NCBI GenBank assembly: GCA_964019155.1
Contig: OZ025242.1
Span: forward strand, 7,547,321 to 7,611,320
Reading direction: 5' to 3'
From: Osedax fenrisi
Lineage: Eukaryota; Annelida; Polychaeta; Sabellida; Siboglinidae
DNA: 64,000 nt
A program made the position numbers and the translations under genes. The notes under the pieces were generated by a model, which saw only the letters and a program-made list of their open reading frames with translations, was not told the DNA's origin and did no database searches. Position 1 is the stretch's first letter, and every line of letters starts with the position of its first letter. Of this stretch, positions 13,063 through 26,700 are shown one piece after another.

Positions 13063-16000
13063 CTCTATCTCATCTCTCTCTCTCTCTCTATCTCTCTATC
13101 TCTATCTCTCTATCTCTATCTCTATCTCTATCTCTATCTCTATCTCTATCTCTATCTCTATCTCTATCTCTATCTCTATCTCTATCTCTATCTCTATCTC
13201 TATCTCTATCTCTATCTCTATCTCTATCTCTATCTCTATCTCTATCTCTATCTCTATCTCTATCTCTATCTCTATCTCTATCTCTATCTCTATCTCTATC
13301 TCTATCTCTATCTCTATCTCTATCCTATCTCTATCTCTATCTCTATCTCTATCTCTATCTCTATCTCTATCTCTATCTCTATCTCTATCTCTTCTCTCTC
13401 TCTATCTCTACTCATCTCACTCTCTCTCGCAACACAGAAATCACTCTCCGGTCATAAGAACATAGTCAGATACGTCGACTCTAGTATCGTGAAGTCTAGC
13501 GGTAATATACACGAAGTGCTACTGTTGATGCGATATTGTAAAGGTTACGCTCGCTCTCTCCTCCACCTCCTCACGACCTTTAACCCCTACACACAGGTTG
13601 CGTAATACATAAAATAAACGAGAGGTTGGCACAGCGTTTGGGCGGATTTCCCGAGTCTGAAATCATCGCCATCTTCTGTGATATCTGCGAAGCCACCTCT
13701 CGCCTGCACCACTGTCAAACCCCGATCATACACCGCGATCTAAAGGTAGGTGGCGCCACCACCGTAACGCCATTTCCGGCTTGATTAATTATCTCGCGGC
13801 GTGTTTCTTTAGAAATTAATCTCATTTAGAAAGAAAATCAATGATTTTGTTATGCCGCAATAACCAGGCACACACGCGCGCTGTCTTCATGCGATTACCA
13901 CGCTTTTGTATGTTTTCTTACATGTGAATACACACATTAGCCTCATACCACTGTTAGCCGCTACTACTGATGCATCCACACACACACACGCATAAACTCT
14001 TTAATAGATTGAGAATGTTCTAATCGAAGAGGACGGCACGTATGTCCTTTGTGACTTTGGTAGTGCGACCGCTCGTTTCCTCACTCCGTTAGCCAATAAC
14101 CTTCAAACCATCGAGGAAGAGCTCAAGAGGTTCATCCCCAACATCCCCAACATCCCCCTCATCTACCTATATAGTAGTTCTATAACTATCATACTAATAA
14201 GTTGTATCGTTCCGTTGCACTTTAAACTTTATCATATCACTTCTATGCGTTATATGCCGTCTAGCATCGGATTAGCGACTGTCTATAGCATTATTGTGAA
14301 ATGTTTGCTTTCATATACAGATGCATAACCTATAATGACTCATTAAAATAGTGAGTCAACCGTGGTATATTACTATACTTCCTAGTTATAGTATATCGTA
14401 TTTATTTATACTTTGCCATAAATCTAAATGTTTACGATTCAGTATTATGAATCATTGATTGTGAGCTCAATTTATACATGAAGGTATATTGCATTGTTAT
14501 GGCTATCTATATATTGCTGACAACTCTTTAATGTGCATTATGTGATTTTTACTCTAAAATATATACTTTTCAGTAGTTTTTTTCAATAATATATATCTAG
14601 TAATGGTATTTAATAACGTATTCCCAGTCCATAATGCTATATGATATAATAATTTTAACTTATAGTATAATGATATTATTCTAAAGTAAATATTCTTGTT
14701 TATACTAATTTGAATTTTAAATTTGCTGTTTTTATTTATTTATGATATTGAAGTAATTACAATTATATTATATGCTTTTAATGAATATTCTATGGACATA
14801 GTTGATACAATTACTATAAAATATAAATGATAAAATATAATTTAGTTTACATTTTATTGCTTTAAAATTTATATTTATTATGTATATTTATTTTAATTTT
14901 TTTTAAATAAATTAAAATATTTAACAAATAAAAATGTAATTAAAAACTTTATCTATAAAATATTTGCCCAATTAATTGTAATTAAAAAAATGTAATTAAA
15001 GAATATCAATTCTAAATATTTGTATATATATATATTATTCTTCTATTGTATTCTAGGAAGATTATTTATATTCTAATAATTATAATCATATATATTTTAT
15101 TAATTATTTAATAATACTTATAATATTATGTTATTTTAATTATAAACAATGTGAAATAATATATTTATAAAAATCTTCGATTTCGATTTCCAAGATACCA
15201 ATATTTATTCATAGTTTTTTTAATTCTATTTATCATTAATTATAAAATGCAATGTTATATAATCTGATAGGATGATATTCTTTAATTTATTTTATGTTAA
15301 TATGAATAACATAATATATTTAATTATTTTGTTTTTATATATATTTTAATAGGTACTTTTCAATTAAACGTTATACAATAAATTGTCTAGTTATATAAGT
15401 TTATAAAAATATATATACATTTTGTTTTTATAATTATTTACAAAAAATTATAGGTATAAAAAAAATTATTTTCAAAAACATTTAATAAAAGTTCATTTTA
15501 ATATAATAATATGTTACAATTATAAAAAATTATTTCCAATAATCTTAGTTAATTTATAATATTATATTTATGATATTATTAACCAATATTATTTATTTGT
15601 ATCCTTTTATATTTTATAATTTTATTAAATTGAATTGTTTTTAAATAAAACCAATTAATATGTAGTTCATATTTTTGGAATAACAGTAAACTCGGACAAG
15701 GTAAACTCGGACCAAGTAAAAATTGGACCACTTTTGAAGAAGATTCGGACCAGTTAAAAATAACTATATATAGTATACTTCTATACTATGGGTTAAAGCA
15801 TAAAAGTTGTCCGAGTTTTCTTCAAAAGTGGTCCTAGTTCATTTCAAAAGTAGTCCGAGTTTACTGGTATCTGTTTGATGTATGGAGATAGATTTCTATT
15901 ACATTTTTAAAATTCATAAAATCATTATTCCATATAATGCATATTATATATTGATCATATAATCATGGTGATTATATTTATTTTATATTGAATTTCAATT

Positions 16001-17759
16001 ATATTATCTATGTATATATATAAATTAATATTTGTATTGTCATGATATATATCCTCATAGTAACAATATTACATAATATATATTTATTTATTTTTAAGAT
16101 AATTTTAAAATTATTGAACTATAAAATTTACTGTTATTTTATAATTTATATTTTATAATATATAAATGTAATAGTATCTCGACTAAAGGCAATATTTGTA
16201 AACAATAAATAGTGCAACTCTAGAGGGCGCTAATGATATCGAAATATTATCAGAACATATAGTAAAGGATAATATTTTAATAGAATCTCTACACTTTCGT
16301 TGTGTATAAAACACGTGTGTTTATTTGTATAATTAATGAGTCTATATACAAAGTATAATATAGTAAATATTAGACTTAGTAATATAATAATTTGATACTA
16401 ATTAGATAATAATTGACCTGTGCCACATTTACTTGAATATATGAATTATTGCATTTAGTTGTCTGTAATCGTTTATATATATACACTTTTATATTCACTT
16501 TATCTATATATGAATTTGTATCGTAGGTACACTACATTTGCCTATAGATCACCTGAAATGGTTGACCTATATGCTGGTAAAACCATCACTACTAAAGCCG
16601 ATATATGGGTTAGTACCAACTGTTTATTACACAGACGTTATTTTTCTATTAAAATTGGGGATAATAGTCTATGAAAAATACTATTTGCATAAAATATATC
16701 AGCACATGTATTAGCGCTAGCTTTTCTATTTTTCATTTGATACACAATATACGATATTTCATTCTTATACATTATTATATAATGCATAGCTTTTATGTGT
16801 AGTTGTTGTGGTTTTTTTTTGATTCTTACATAAACAAATATATAATATAGAAGTTTATAACATGCTATATACATTTTAATAGTACTATTATAGTGATATT
16901 TCAATAATTTATATAAATAACTATAATATTGCACAGATAATAATTATTTAATAAAAATCTATTTTAATATATTTGTCATTGTCATTTCTGAATATTTAAT
17001 CGTTTACCATTAAAATGTCTCTAGACTCAGTATCCGATAATGAATGCATTACATAACCTGACGTTATTATTAACCAATCAATAGGCTCTCGGCTGTCTTC
17101 TCTATAAACTCTGCTACTTCAATACTCCCTTCGGTGAATCCACATTGGCCATACAAAATGCCAAATTCACTTTTCCAGAAACGCCCGCCTATTCCAAATC
17201 CTTGTCTTCCCTTATCTGTTAGCGTTAAACAATAACCCTAAAATACCCTATGATCTGTGACTCTTTATGTACTCTTTTGTTTAACGTCTCTTTAATTAGT
17301 ACTTAATTTCTGAACATTGAAATGTCTTGTTTAACCAGTACCATTCTAAACACACCATAACTTCTATAACTCATTATACCTAGGTTATATGCTTGAGATA
17401 GATGTTGATAAAAGACCGGACATATTCCAAGTTTCTAGTTTGGCTTTTAGTCTCGCTGGAAAGGAGTGTCCCGTCTCTAATCTAAAGGTTTAATAGCGTA
17501 CAGTTAGCATAGTACCGTGTGTGCGATGTCTATATTAACTTACTATTACTGTTAATCGTTAAGTCTTTGCCTTTATATGATTCGTTGATTGACAGCGCAG
17601 TTCACTTCCTGATTTCTCGTCGCTGACTCTACTTACGCACAATAATAGTAGAAGCCTAGACGATTCCACAGATACTAAGAATTCAGTAAAGTTAGTGATT
17701 ATAACGGTTGTATAAAGTAACATTTAAACTGATTATCTGCATAATTTCAATTTATCATT

Positions 17760-17793
<34 letters not shown>

Positions 17794-20700
17794 AATTAAT
17801 GTTAGCAGAAGTTAGCACATATATAATTGAAATAATATTTATAATAAAATAAGTTATTCATTTTGTTGTAATATACAATATAATATGTAAAATATAAGAT
17901 AGTAGATATATTAATTATTAAAATAATTCTAATTAAAAATATATATTTCATTATTTAGTTATTATCTTTATATATCTTTACTTTTAGATTTTATCAAAAT
18001 TAATTATATAAATAACTGTAGAGAAGTAGTCATAAGTTTACTATAAGTTTATTATATTTGTATATTTGTTGACATTGAACTATTGGATAAGCTTTGATAG
18101 ATAGCTTGCCATTAATTCTCATATCTATGTGCAGTAAATATTTACGTGTATCTATTTACGTTTATTTCATTGTCGGGATTATAATGTGTATGTATTTCAT
18201 TACTGTTGTATAAATAATTAATATTAACTTATTAATAAATATGCCATGCTGGTATTTAATTAATATTAATTGCGTCACTATATAAATAATATATATAGAA
18301 TTAATACCCTAATTCTGGTGTATTATTGAATACAGTTGATATGCTAAACAGACGTTTAGATGATGTGCTGAAATAGATGAAAACCATTACAATATTGTAG
18401 TTTTCAATGTAATCTAAATTTATAATAGTAGTAATGATATACATGCATTTGTGTGTGTCTGTTAACAATGGACTATTTATCTAGGTCAAGCAATATTAGC
18501 TCCTCAAATTGTGCAGTGACCATGACAACGACCTCTGTGAACCCCAGACAAAGACCGAAACCTGTAGCTGGCGGGCCACCCGTTCCTTCCATTCCATGTA
18601 GATATGGTTAAAACACACCCCACACCCTCTCTAATCTACTACTCTTTTATCAGTATCATTGTTCCCCCCTGTAATTCTATTTATAGAAATTGTATACGGC
18701 ATTTATATTAATCTGTTTTTATGATTATAATATTCGTGTTTGTATTTCCATCTCCTATCTTATTAAGTATATAAAACACACACATATAGTCTACTCTTTA
18801 TTTTTACAAAACTATTATAAGAATGATTTATCTGTCTCTATTTTTATTTATCTTAGATTATAAAATAAAAATATGTTGCCTATATATATATATATATAGA
18901 TAAACATATTTCTATTTTCTATGTATTTGTTAAGATATGATGTAACTATCACACACTATATCATAAAGTATGTGTATTAGCAGATGTATTAAGAGGACTA
19001 TACCAGTGACAGTGTGTGTGTGAGTCTACATGTAAATAGATAGGCAGTACTAAATACACATATATGGAGAGCTACACAATGTTGCCAATATCACCTACAT
19101 TGACTAAACATGTGTATAATGTTTATAAAGTGTAATTTTATTATATCTGCATATTGGTAATTAATTTTTTTTTATTTTTAAAAGGTCATAAAATGATGCT
19201 TATATAATAGTTAATATATAATCGATTATATGTAATCGTTTATATATATATAATAGATATGGTATGCAAAGTATTTTAGATATGTGAATTATATTACTCT
19301 ATCAAAACAAATTATTAGGATATATGATAAACTGTGATCTCTATTATATTTTGAATACTAATGAATGTGAGAAAATAATTACTCTTCTTTTAAATTTATT
19401 TTAATAAAATTATTATTTATTTATAATTTTTCAATTATAATTATATTATATCATATTATAAATATATGGTATATGTATTTGTATAATTTTATTATATATA
19501 TACAAATAAAAATTATATTATAAATAAAATAATCAGTAAATTTATATAATATTATATAATTATAATAATTTGTATCTTTAATCGTATCATAAATATTGAA
19601 AACAAATTTATTTTTGATATTTGACAACTAGAAGTTGCTAATTTATATTTCATTAAATAGATATTGCAGTATTATATGATATTAATGTATACATGTTAAA
19701 TAGTATTTATTAAATAAATTTACAATGGTATTTTTCTATAAATACCATAAAAAGCATCTTTTATAACATTAACATTTTTTAAATTAATTATTAATTGTAT
19801 AATCCTAACAGGTATACATTTATTTATATTGTTTTATAACTTATTAACTTATTACTGATTTAAAAAATTTATAAATGTTTTTTTATTATTATTTTTTACA
19901 CTTTTATATGTTTTATATAATCATTGGTATATTTATTATGTGAGGTGATCTTACACCAATGAAATAGTCTGAAAAGATGCTTCAAATACTTTAGTAATTT
20001 ATCTTTCACTTAGAATTTTTTAATTTTCTATTTACAATTTAGTTTATTATATTCATTTACTTTTATATTATTTATATTTATGTATATTCAATCATTATTA
20101 ATTAGATATTGGTGTTATTTTTAATCTATTTTTGATAATATTACCATTTATACTAGTTATACTAGTTTCTATATTAGTTTTATAAGTATGTACATATTTT
20201 AATTTGTTTCACTTAGATGCATTTACCTAGAATATATATTTTTCAAAACCTATGTACATATAAGAACCATTATAGTTAACTTACTATATTCTTTCTATAT
20301 GAAAACATTTAAATAAAAGTATGATCTTATATGTATATAAATATAATTGATAAAACAATTTATATAGAAATACCTGTATACCATTAATGTCCATTTTTAT
20401 GTCCATTTTATATGTGAAATATATTATATATAATAAAATAGAGCAGTAGATTTATAGAAGCATATATCCTATGTATAATACAATACAATTCATTGTATAG
20501 TTTTATCTATTATTAATGTTGAATAGAAGTATATATTTCCTATCTATTAACATGCAAATGCATGAAATGGCATGTGCAGTATTCCTTTAAACTCTCCTAA
20601 GTTAACATATGACGCCCAAATTTAATCAATCTTAAATTATCTTGATTTCATATGAATGCATCACGCAATGTATCAGTAACAACAATACATCTATCTACTG

Positions 20701-23700
20701 TGACACTTTAATTGTGTCAGAACTTTTAACCAGCTATATTACATCATCCCATCATCATCATCACTATCACTATCATTATCACTATCATCACTATCACCAT
20801 CACTATCATCACCACCACCATCACCATTACCAGCAGATCCTAGTCCTTCACCACTGGGCGTACGCAAGCTAGTGACCCCCACGACTACGATACCCGCCCC
20901 AGTTCAAGCACCGTGCCCCCGCCCCCCCATTGTCACCCCCGCCGTCGCCCCTGTACCCCCTAAAGTCATACAACAGCAGGACCAGACCAACAACCAACAC
21001 ATACTTCAGTCTGCCCCACCTAACCTCAATGAAACGCCCACTTCTAATTCGTTCTTTAAGGTGCCTTTGTATACCAGCACCACTCTTAAAGTTAGTGTGA
21101 CAGAGTCTAGAGTTAGTGATACGCTGTTCTAATATTAAGATAAAGGCTAACTTATCACAGTATTGATGTTTTAATTCACTTTGTAGATAATCATTGCATC
21201 TACCTTGTTTTATATTATAACATTCCACTAAATATATTGATTATAAGATTTATATATTAATTAATATTGTAATCGAAATTAAAATAAACTATACTATTTA
21301 ATATATATATTTATATATATATATATAGATATATATATATATATCAAGTGCAATTTGATATATCATCTAATAACAATAATATTTTAAATATAAAATATGA
21401 ATAATACCTATTCATTTATAAGTTTAAGATATTTATAGTATAAGATATATACTTGGTTTAGATCATTTAATCATATCGAAATCACCGATTAAACATGAAT
21501 TATTTGTACATTATAGATTCAATGACAGGGTAAAGATTGCCCACACTCTAATGGGTCAATAATTGTTTTATCATCACGTTCTATAACAATTCATCGTACA
21601 CTAGTTTAGTCAGATTATGTTTACGTTATATAACGTTATGAGTCACTATAACAGCGAGTCATCATCACCCCTCCTCCTCCCTCAGCACCAGACCCACGAG
21701 AGAGAGCTACTCATTGATGATACACCCCCTTTATCCGGTACCCTGCTGTCTAAAGCTCTGCAGCTTCCGTCTAAACCTGTCAGGGGTCACCGTCGTAACG
21801 TAAGCGATACCGCTGCTATCAACGACACCAGACATACTAGTGCTTTCAGGTATTAACCCACCCCTCCACCCCACCCTGCCACCCCATGCGATACCGCTGC
21901 TATCATCGACACCAGACATACTAGTGCTTTCAGGTATTAACCCACCCCTCCACCCCACCCTGCCACCCCATGCGATACCGCTGCTATCAACGATACCAGA
22001 CATACTAGTGCTTTCAGGTATTAACCCACCCCTCCACCCTACCACCCCACCCTGCCACCCCATGCGATACCGCTGCTATCAACGATACCAGACATACTAG
22101 TGCTTTCAGGTATTAACCCACCCTACCACCCCTCCACCCCATGCGATACCGCTGCTATCAACGATACCAGACATACTAGTGCTTTCAGGTATGCATGTAT
22201 TCAAATAGTTAATACTGTTAATACAGTTATTGTAGACTAAGTTATTCATTTTAGTGAACATTACACATATTTACTTTAATTGTTTCACCTGCTGACTGTA
22301 TTCAAAGTATTCATTCTTTATCAATAATAAAGCTATTTATGTATTTATGTACTTAATTATTATTTGTATGTTATTTACAAACAAATGATCCTAGCTATAT
22401 ACCAATGATGTACTAGCTCTAATAGAAAGTAGCTATATTATCTAATACTTATACGTATATGAATTGTATATCTAAGTACACGCACCATTGGAAACTTAAT
22501 AATGATAATGTAGATATAACAATGAACATGTAATGTGAATGGATGGCATACTATAATTGTAACACTGTTAACAAATGCTAACTCGCCGATGCGTTACAGG
22601 ATATACAATCCATCGAGTAACGCCGACCGCTGTTCCACGGAAACTCCGCCCACAACTCCGCCCACTCAACCCCCGCGACCCGTATCAGCTGACACCAGCG
22701 ACTGGAACCCGTTTGGTGATGACAACTTTGGAACGTTGACTGAGGATCATATATTTGGACACGAGTTTGACCGTCTGAAGCGAGGCTCCAATAGCAGTTA
22801 GTGCTACTATTAGGTGTATGTGTGTGTGTGTGTGCGTGTGTGTGTGTTGTGTGCGTGTGTGTGTATGAGTGCGCGCGTGTGTGTGTGTTAGTAGAAGTAG
22901 ATCTATCATTCACGTCCGTAATGCTTTTACACGATCAATAAGTGAATGGAACTTTTTTCAATGAAATACAAAATATGATTGGTAATTGTAATTGCATAAT
23001 ACGTGATTATGTCATATTATACAGGTAACATAATGATGTTCACACATATATATATATATATAATATACTTTAGTTTACGTAATAATTTCACTACATAATT
23101 TATTACGCTTTTAAATATTTATAATTTATTCAAACGCAAATTCCCAGATACAAATATTTTGGAATATATATTAATATAACATATATCACAATATTATTTA
23201 TTCAAGTATCTCTATTATACATTATGACACAGAGTTATACATCAATGCATGAATGTAATGCTGCGTACCACACAGGTATATCTAACGTGAAGAGTCGAGA
23301 AGATCTGGTCATGGATTTAAGTACATTAGATGTGGACCCATTCGGCGCTGCTCCATTTAATGCTACCTCTGGTTAACTGCATAGTATGCGTAGTATGTGC
23401 TTCATTGATAACATTCAACTCGAATGAATATCATTATTTATTGTGAGCAATTTATTAAATTATAATCAAATTTTATCATATTTAATATAAATATATAATA
23501 TGAATGTAAGAAGCATTATACAATTACTATAACATTAATTCTAACTCATTAGAATATTATATTCATTTGTAATCGACTATTGTAATCAATATTTGTATTT
23601 ATTTTTCAGTTAACAAAAAGAATCGTTTACACAAGAAATCTTCAGGTTAGCGTTAACATCACTACTAATACACCTTGACACAACTACTAATACACCTTAA

Positions 23701-26700
23701 CATCACTACTAATACAGCTTTACACCACTACTAATCAGGGATGTGATCAAATACAATAATTAAATACAAATAAATATAATTAGTTTTAAAGTATCAAATA
23801 AATAAAAAATACAAATACGTGTGTAATTTTTTATTAAAATACAAATACACTTTATCAAATACAAATACAAAATAAAAACAAACAGATATATAGGTAGCGT
23901 GGGATGTGTGATAGTTTGCAATGAATGAGGGATGATTAATGAAGTAACCTGGCCACACTAAGTGATAATCAATACTTATTGTAATAACATTATTATTATA
24001 TGTGTATAGGTAGACCACATACTGTCATCATTTATCAATATATTGACTTTAATTAATAAATGTTACATGAGATTAATAGCTAATTAATCAGGAATAACCA
24101 AAATATTTTAAAATGGCATGATATGCTCAGATTTAGCAACCTTCATAATATATTATTTAAAATACAATTTATACAGATATAAAACAGATATATATATCTT
24201 GATTGAAAACTTACTGAATAGCTGCATATGATATGTAATTATACTCGTGCAATTAATAACTCTTATAAAATATTAATGTTAAATGTTTAAGTATAAGCAA
24301 TTATTCTAGTATATATTAATCTCATATATCACTGATATTATGTGTTAAGAACAAATAATATAAATTTATTATTTCAAATATACCATGATAATATGTATCA
24401 ACTATATAAATAATGATATTTAACTAATACATAAAATCATGCAATATTACTGCAGAAGTTGTTCCAGATTACTTTTAAAATGTCATCTATATAAATTTTA
24501 TATTATAAAATAAAATACATAATATTCACATTTACCGATCTAATCAATTAATAGTTAATATTATTATATTGATACATACTGTAATGTATATCTAGTAGAT
24601 ATTATCAATCTACACATTTATTAATAATGTTATTTATCAATATTTTAAAGTCATCTTAAACTACTTCAGAAGTCACTATAAATGACTTCACTATATGTCC
24701 ACAATCACCTCGTATTACTTGTACCCTACATACTTTATTATATTTGTATTACCTTTTAATATATTATAAATTAATATTATTCTATCTATGTAACATATAA
24801 TATTTCCCAATAAATGTTAATAAACTTGATTTTTAAGGGGGGAGGCTCTAGTTAAAATATGTTTAATATTGATTTTACCAATAATTTGTCATTACATAAT
24901 TACATGTTTAGTATCTTATTTTTAAATTTGTAAAATTCCTCAAATTATTTTTGAGTATTTATATCAATATAAAGTGTTTTATGAACGTAATCGATATAAT
25001 AATTATTTGAAATTGATAGTAAATTGTATGTATTATATTTATTTAAATGTTATATATTAAACTTTGAATTTTTTTTTTGTCATGCTTTTACTTTTTCACT
25101 TAGTAACCATGTAAATATGTAAATGATTACTACTTTTTGATTTTTATTATTTTTATCTGAAATTGTTACTGTAAAATTACTGTAAACCTATGAATACTGT
25201 AGGATTTATTATTATATTTTATATTAATAATTAAATTAATTTTCTCCCCCCTTAAAATTCGTTATAAAATATGTTTTCTATTTAATAATATTTGTAATAA
25301 TATATTTAATGGTGTATTTTATAAAACACTAAATGCAGCAATCAAATAGAAATACTTTTCTTAGTATTCATTAAAATAAACAAAATCAGAGTATTCAAAT
25401 ATAAATACATATTTTAAACCATCCTTACTACTAATGCACCTTGACATTTCTATAAATATACCTTGACACCACTACTAATACACCTTGACACTACTACTAC
25501 TAATACACCTTGACACCACTACTAATACACCTTGACACCACTACTAATACACCTTGACACCACTACTACTAATACACCTTGACACCACTACTAATACACC
25601 TTGACACCACTACTAATACACCTTGACACCACTACTACTAATACACCTTGACACTACTACTAATACACCTTGACACCACTACTAATACACCTTGACACCA
25701 CTACTAATACACCTTGACACTACTACTACTAATACACCTTGACACCACTACTAATACACCTTGACACCACTACTAATACACCTTGACACTACTACTAATA
25801 CACCTTGACACCACTACTAATACACCTTGACACCACTACTACTAATACACCTTGACACCACTACTAATACACCTTGACACCACTACTAATACACCTTGAC
25901 ACCACTACTACTAATACACCTTGACACCACTACTAATACACCTTGACACCACTACTAATACACCTTGACACTACTACTAATACACCTTGACACCACTACT
26001 ACTAATACACCTTGACACCACTACTAATACACCTTGACACCACTACTAATACACCTTGACACCACTACTAATACACCTTGACACCACTACTACTAATACA
26101 CCTTGACACCACTACTAATACACCTTGACACCACTACAATACTCCCATTCATAACCTGCAGATAAGAACAGTACAAACAACAATGACTCGATGATGTTAA
26201 AGAGTCACGACCTGTTGGCAGGTCTGGTGAGAAGACGAACCCCAGCCAATGAATCAATCTATCGTCAGTTTACCGACGATGAATGCGAATCTATCACTGT
26301 GACCTCTACTACGAATACGACCTCTGACATTATTGAACAGTGCGAAGAACCGCCGGCTATTATCGAAGAGAACACCTCCAGCATCGTTCACGTAGATTGC
26401 AATCCTTTTGTCCTCGACCAATCAAACGCGTGCGACGTGTTTGGCGCCGCCCCTTTTAATAGTCAGCGTCAGAATCACGCCTCCTCTAAACAATCGCCGC
26501 CTCCCCCAGCAACGATCTCTCAGGCTGATCTCATATGTCCTTTCGACGACTCCGACGACACCTATTGTATCCGTGGGGTGGTGGTACCCACATTACCGTT
26601 TACGGGTGACCTCTTGACCCCTATTTCACCTTCTACTACTTCTGCTTCTGCGTCGCCTTCATCTTCCTGTTACGGTTCGCTGAAAAAAGGAAAACTATCT

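Noticed and set aside
20642..20872. His/Tyr-rich open frame
   Set aside because: It is the CAT/CAC microsatellite read in the wrong frame, ending where the kinase exon 11 begins in another frame.
21800..21805. Canonical-looking donor GTAAGC inside exon 12
   Set aside because: Using it leaves phase 0, whereas exon 13 requires phase 2; it would create an early stop. The conserved GHRR-x-x-S-D segment also spans it.
21731..22100. Open frames on both strands across 21,731-22,100
   Set aside because: They are produced by the 84-bp minisatellite; only the first unit is coding, in the exon 12 frame.
22799..22801. TAG as the kinase stop codon after the WNPF block
   Set aside because: It lies within a GTTAGT donor, and exons 14-16 continue in phase with family motifs DPFGAAPF and DVFGAAPF.
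25428..26145. Regular short repeats looking like a CRISPR array
   Set aside because: There are no unique spacers, only the same 22/25-bp unit head to tail, and the context is an intron of an animal gene. It is a minisatellite.
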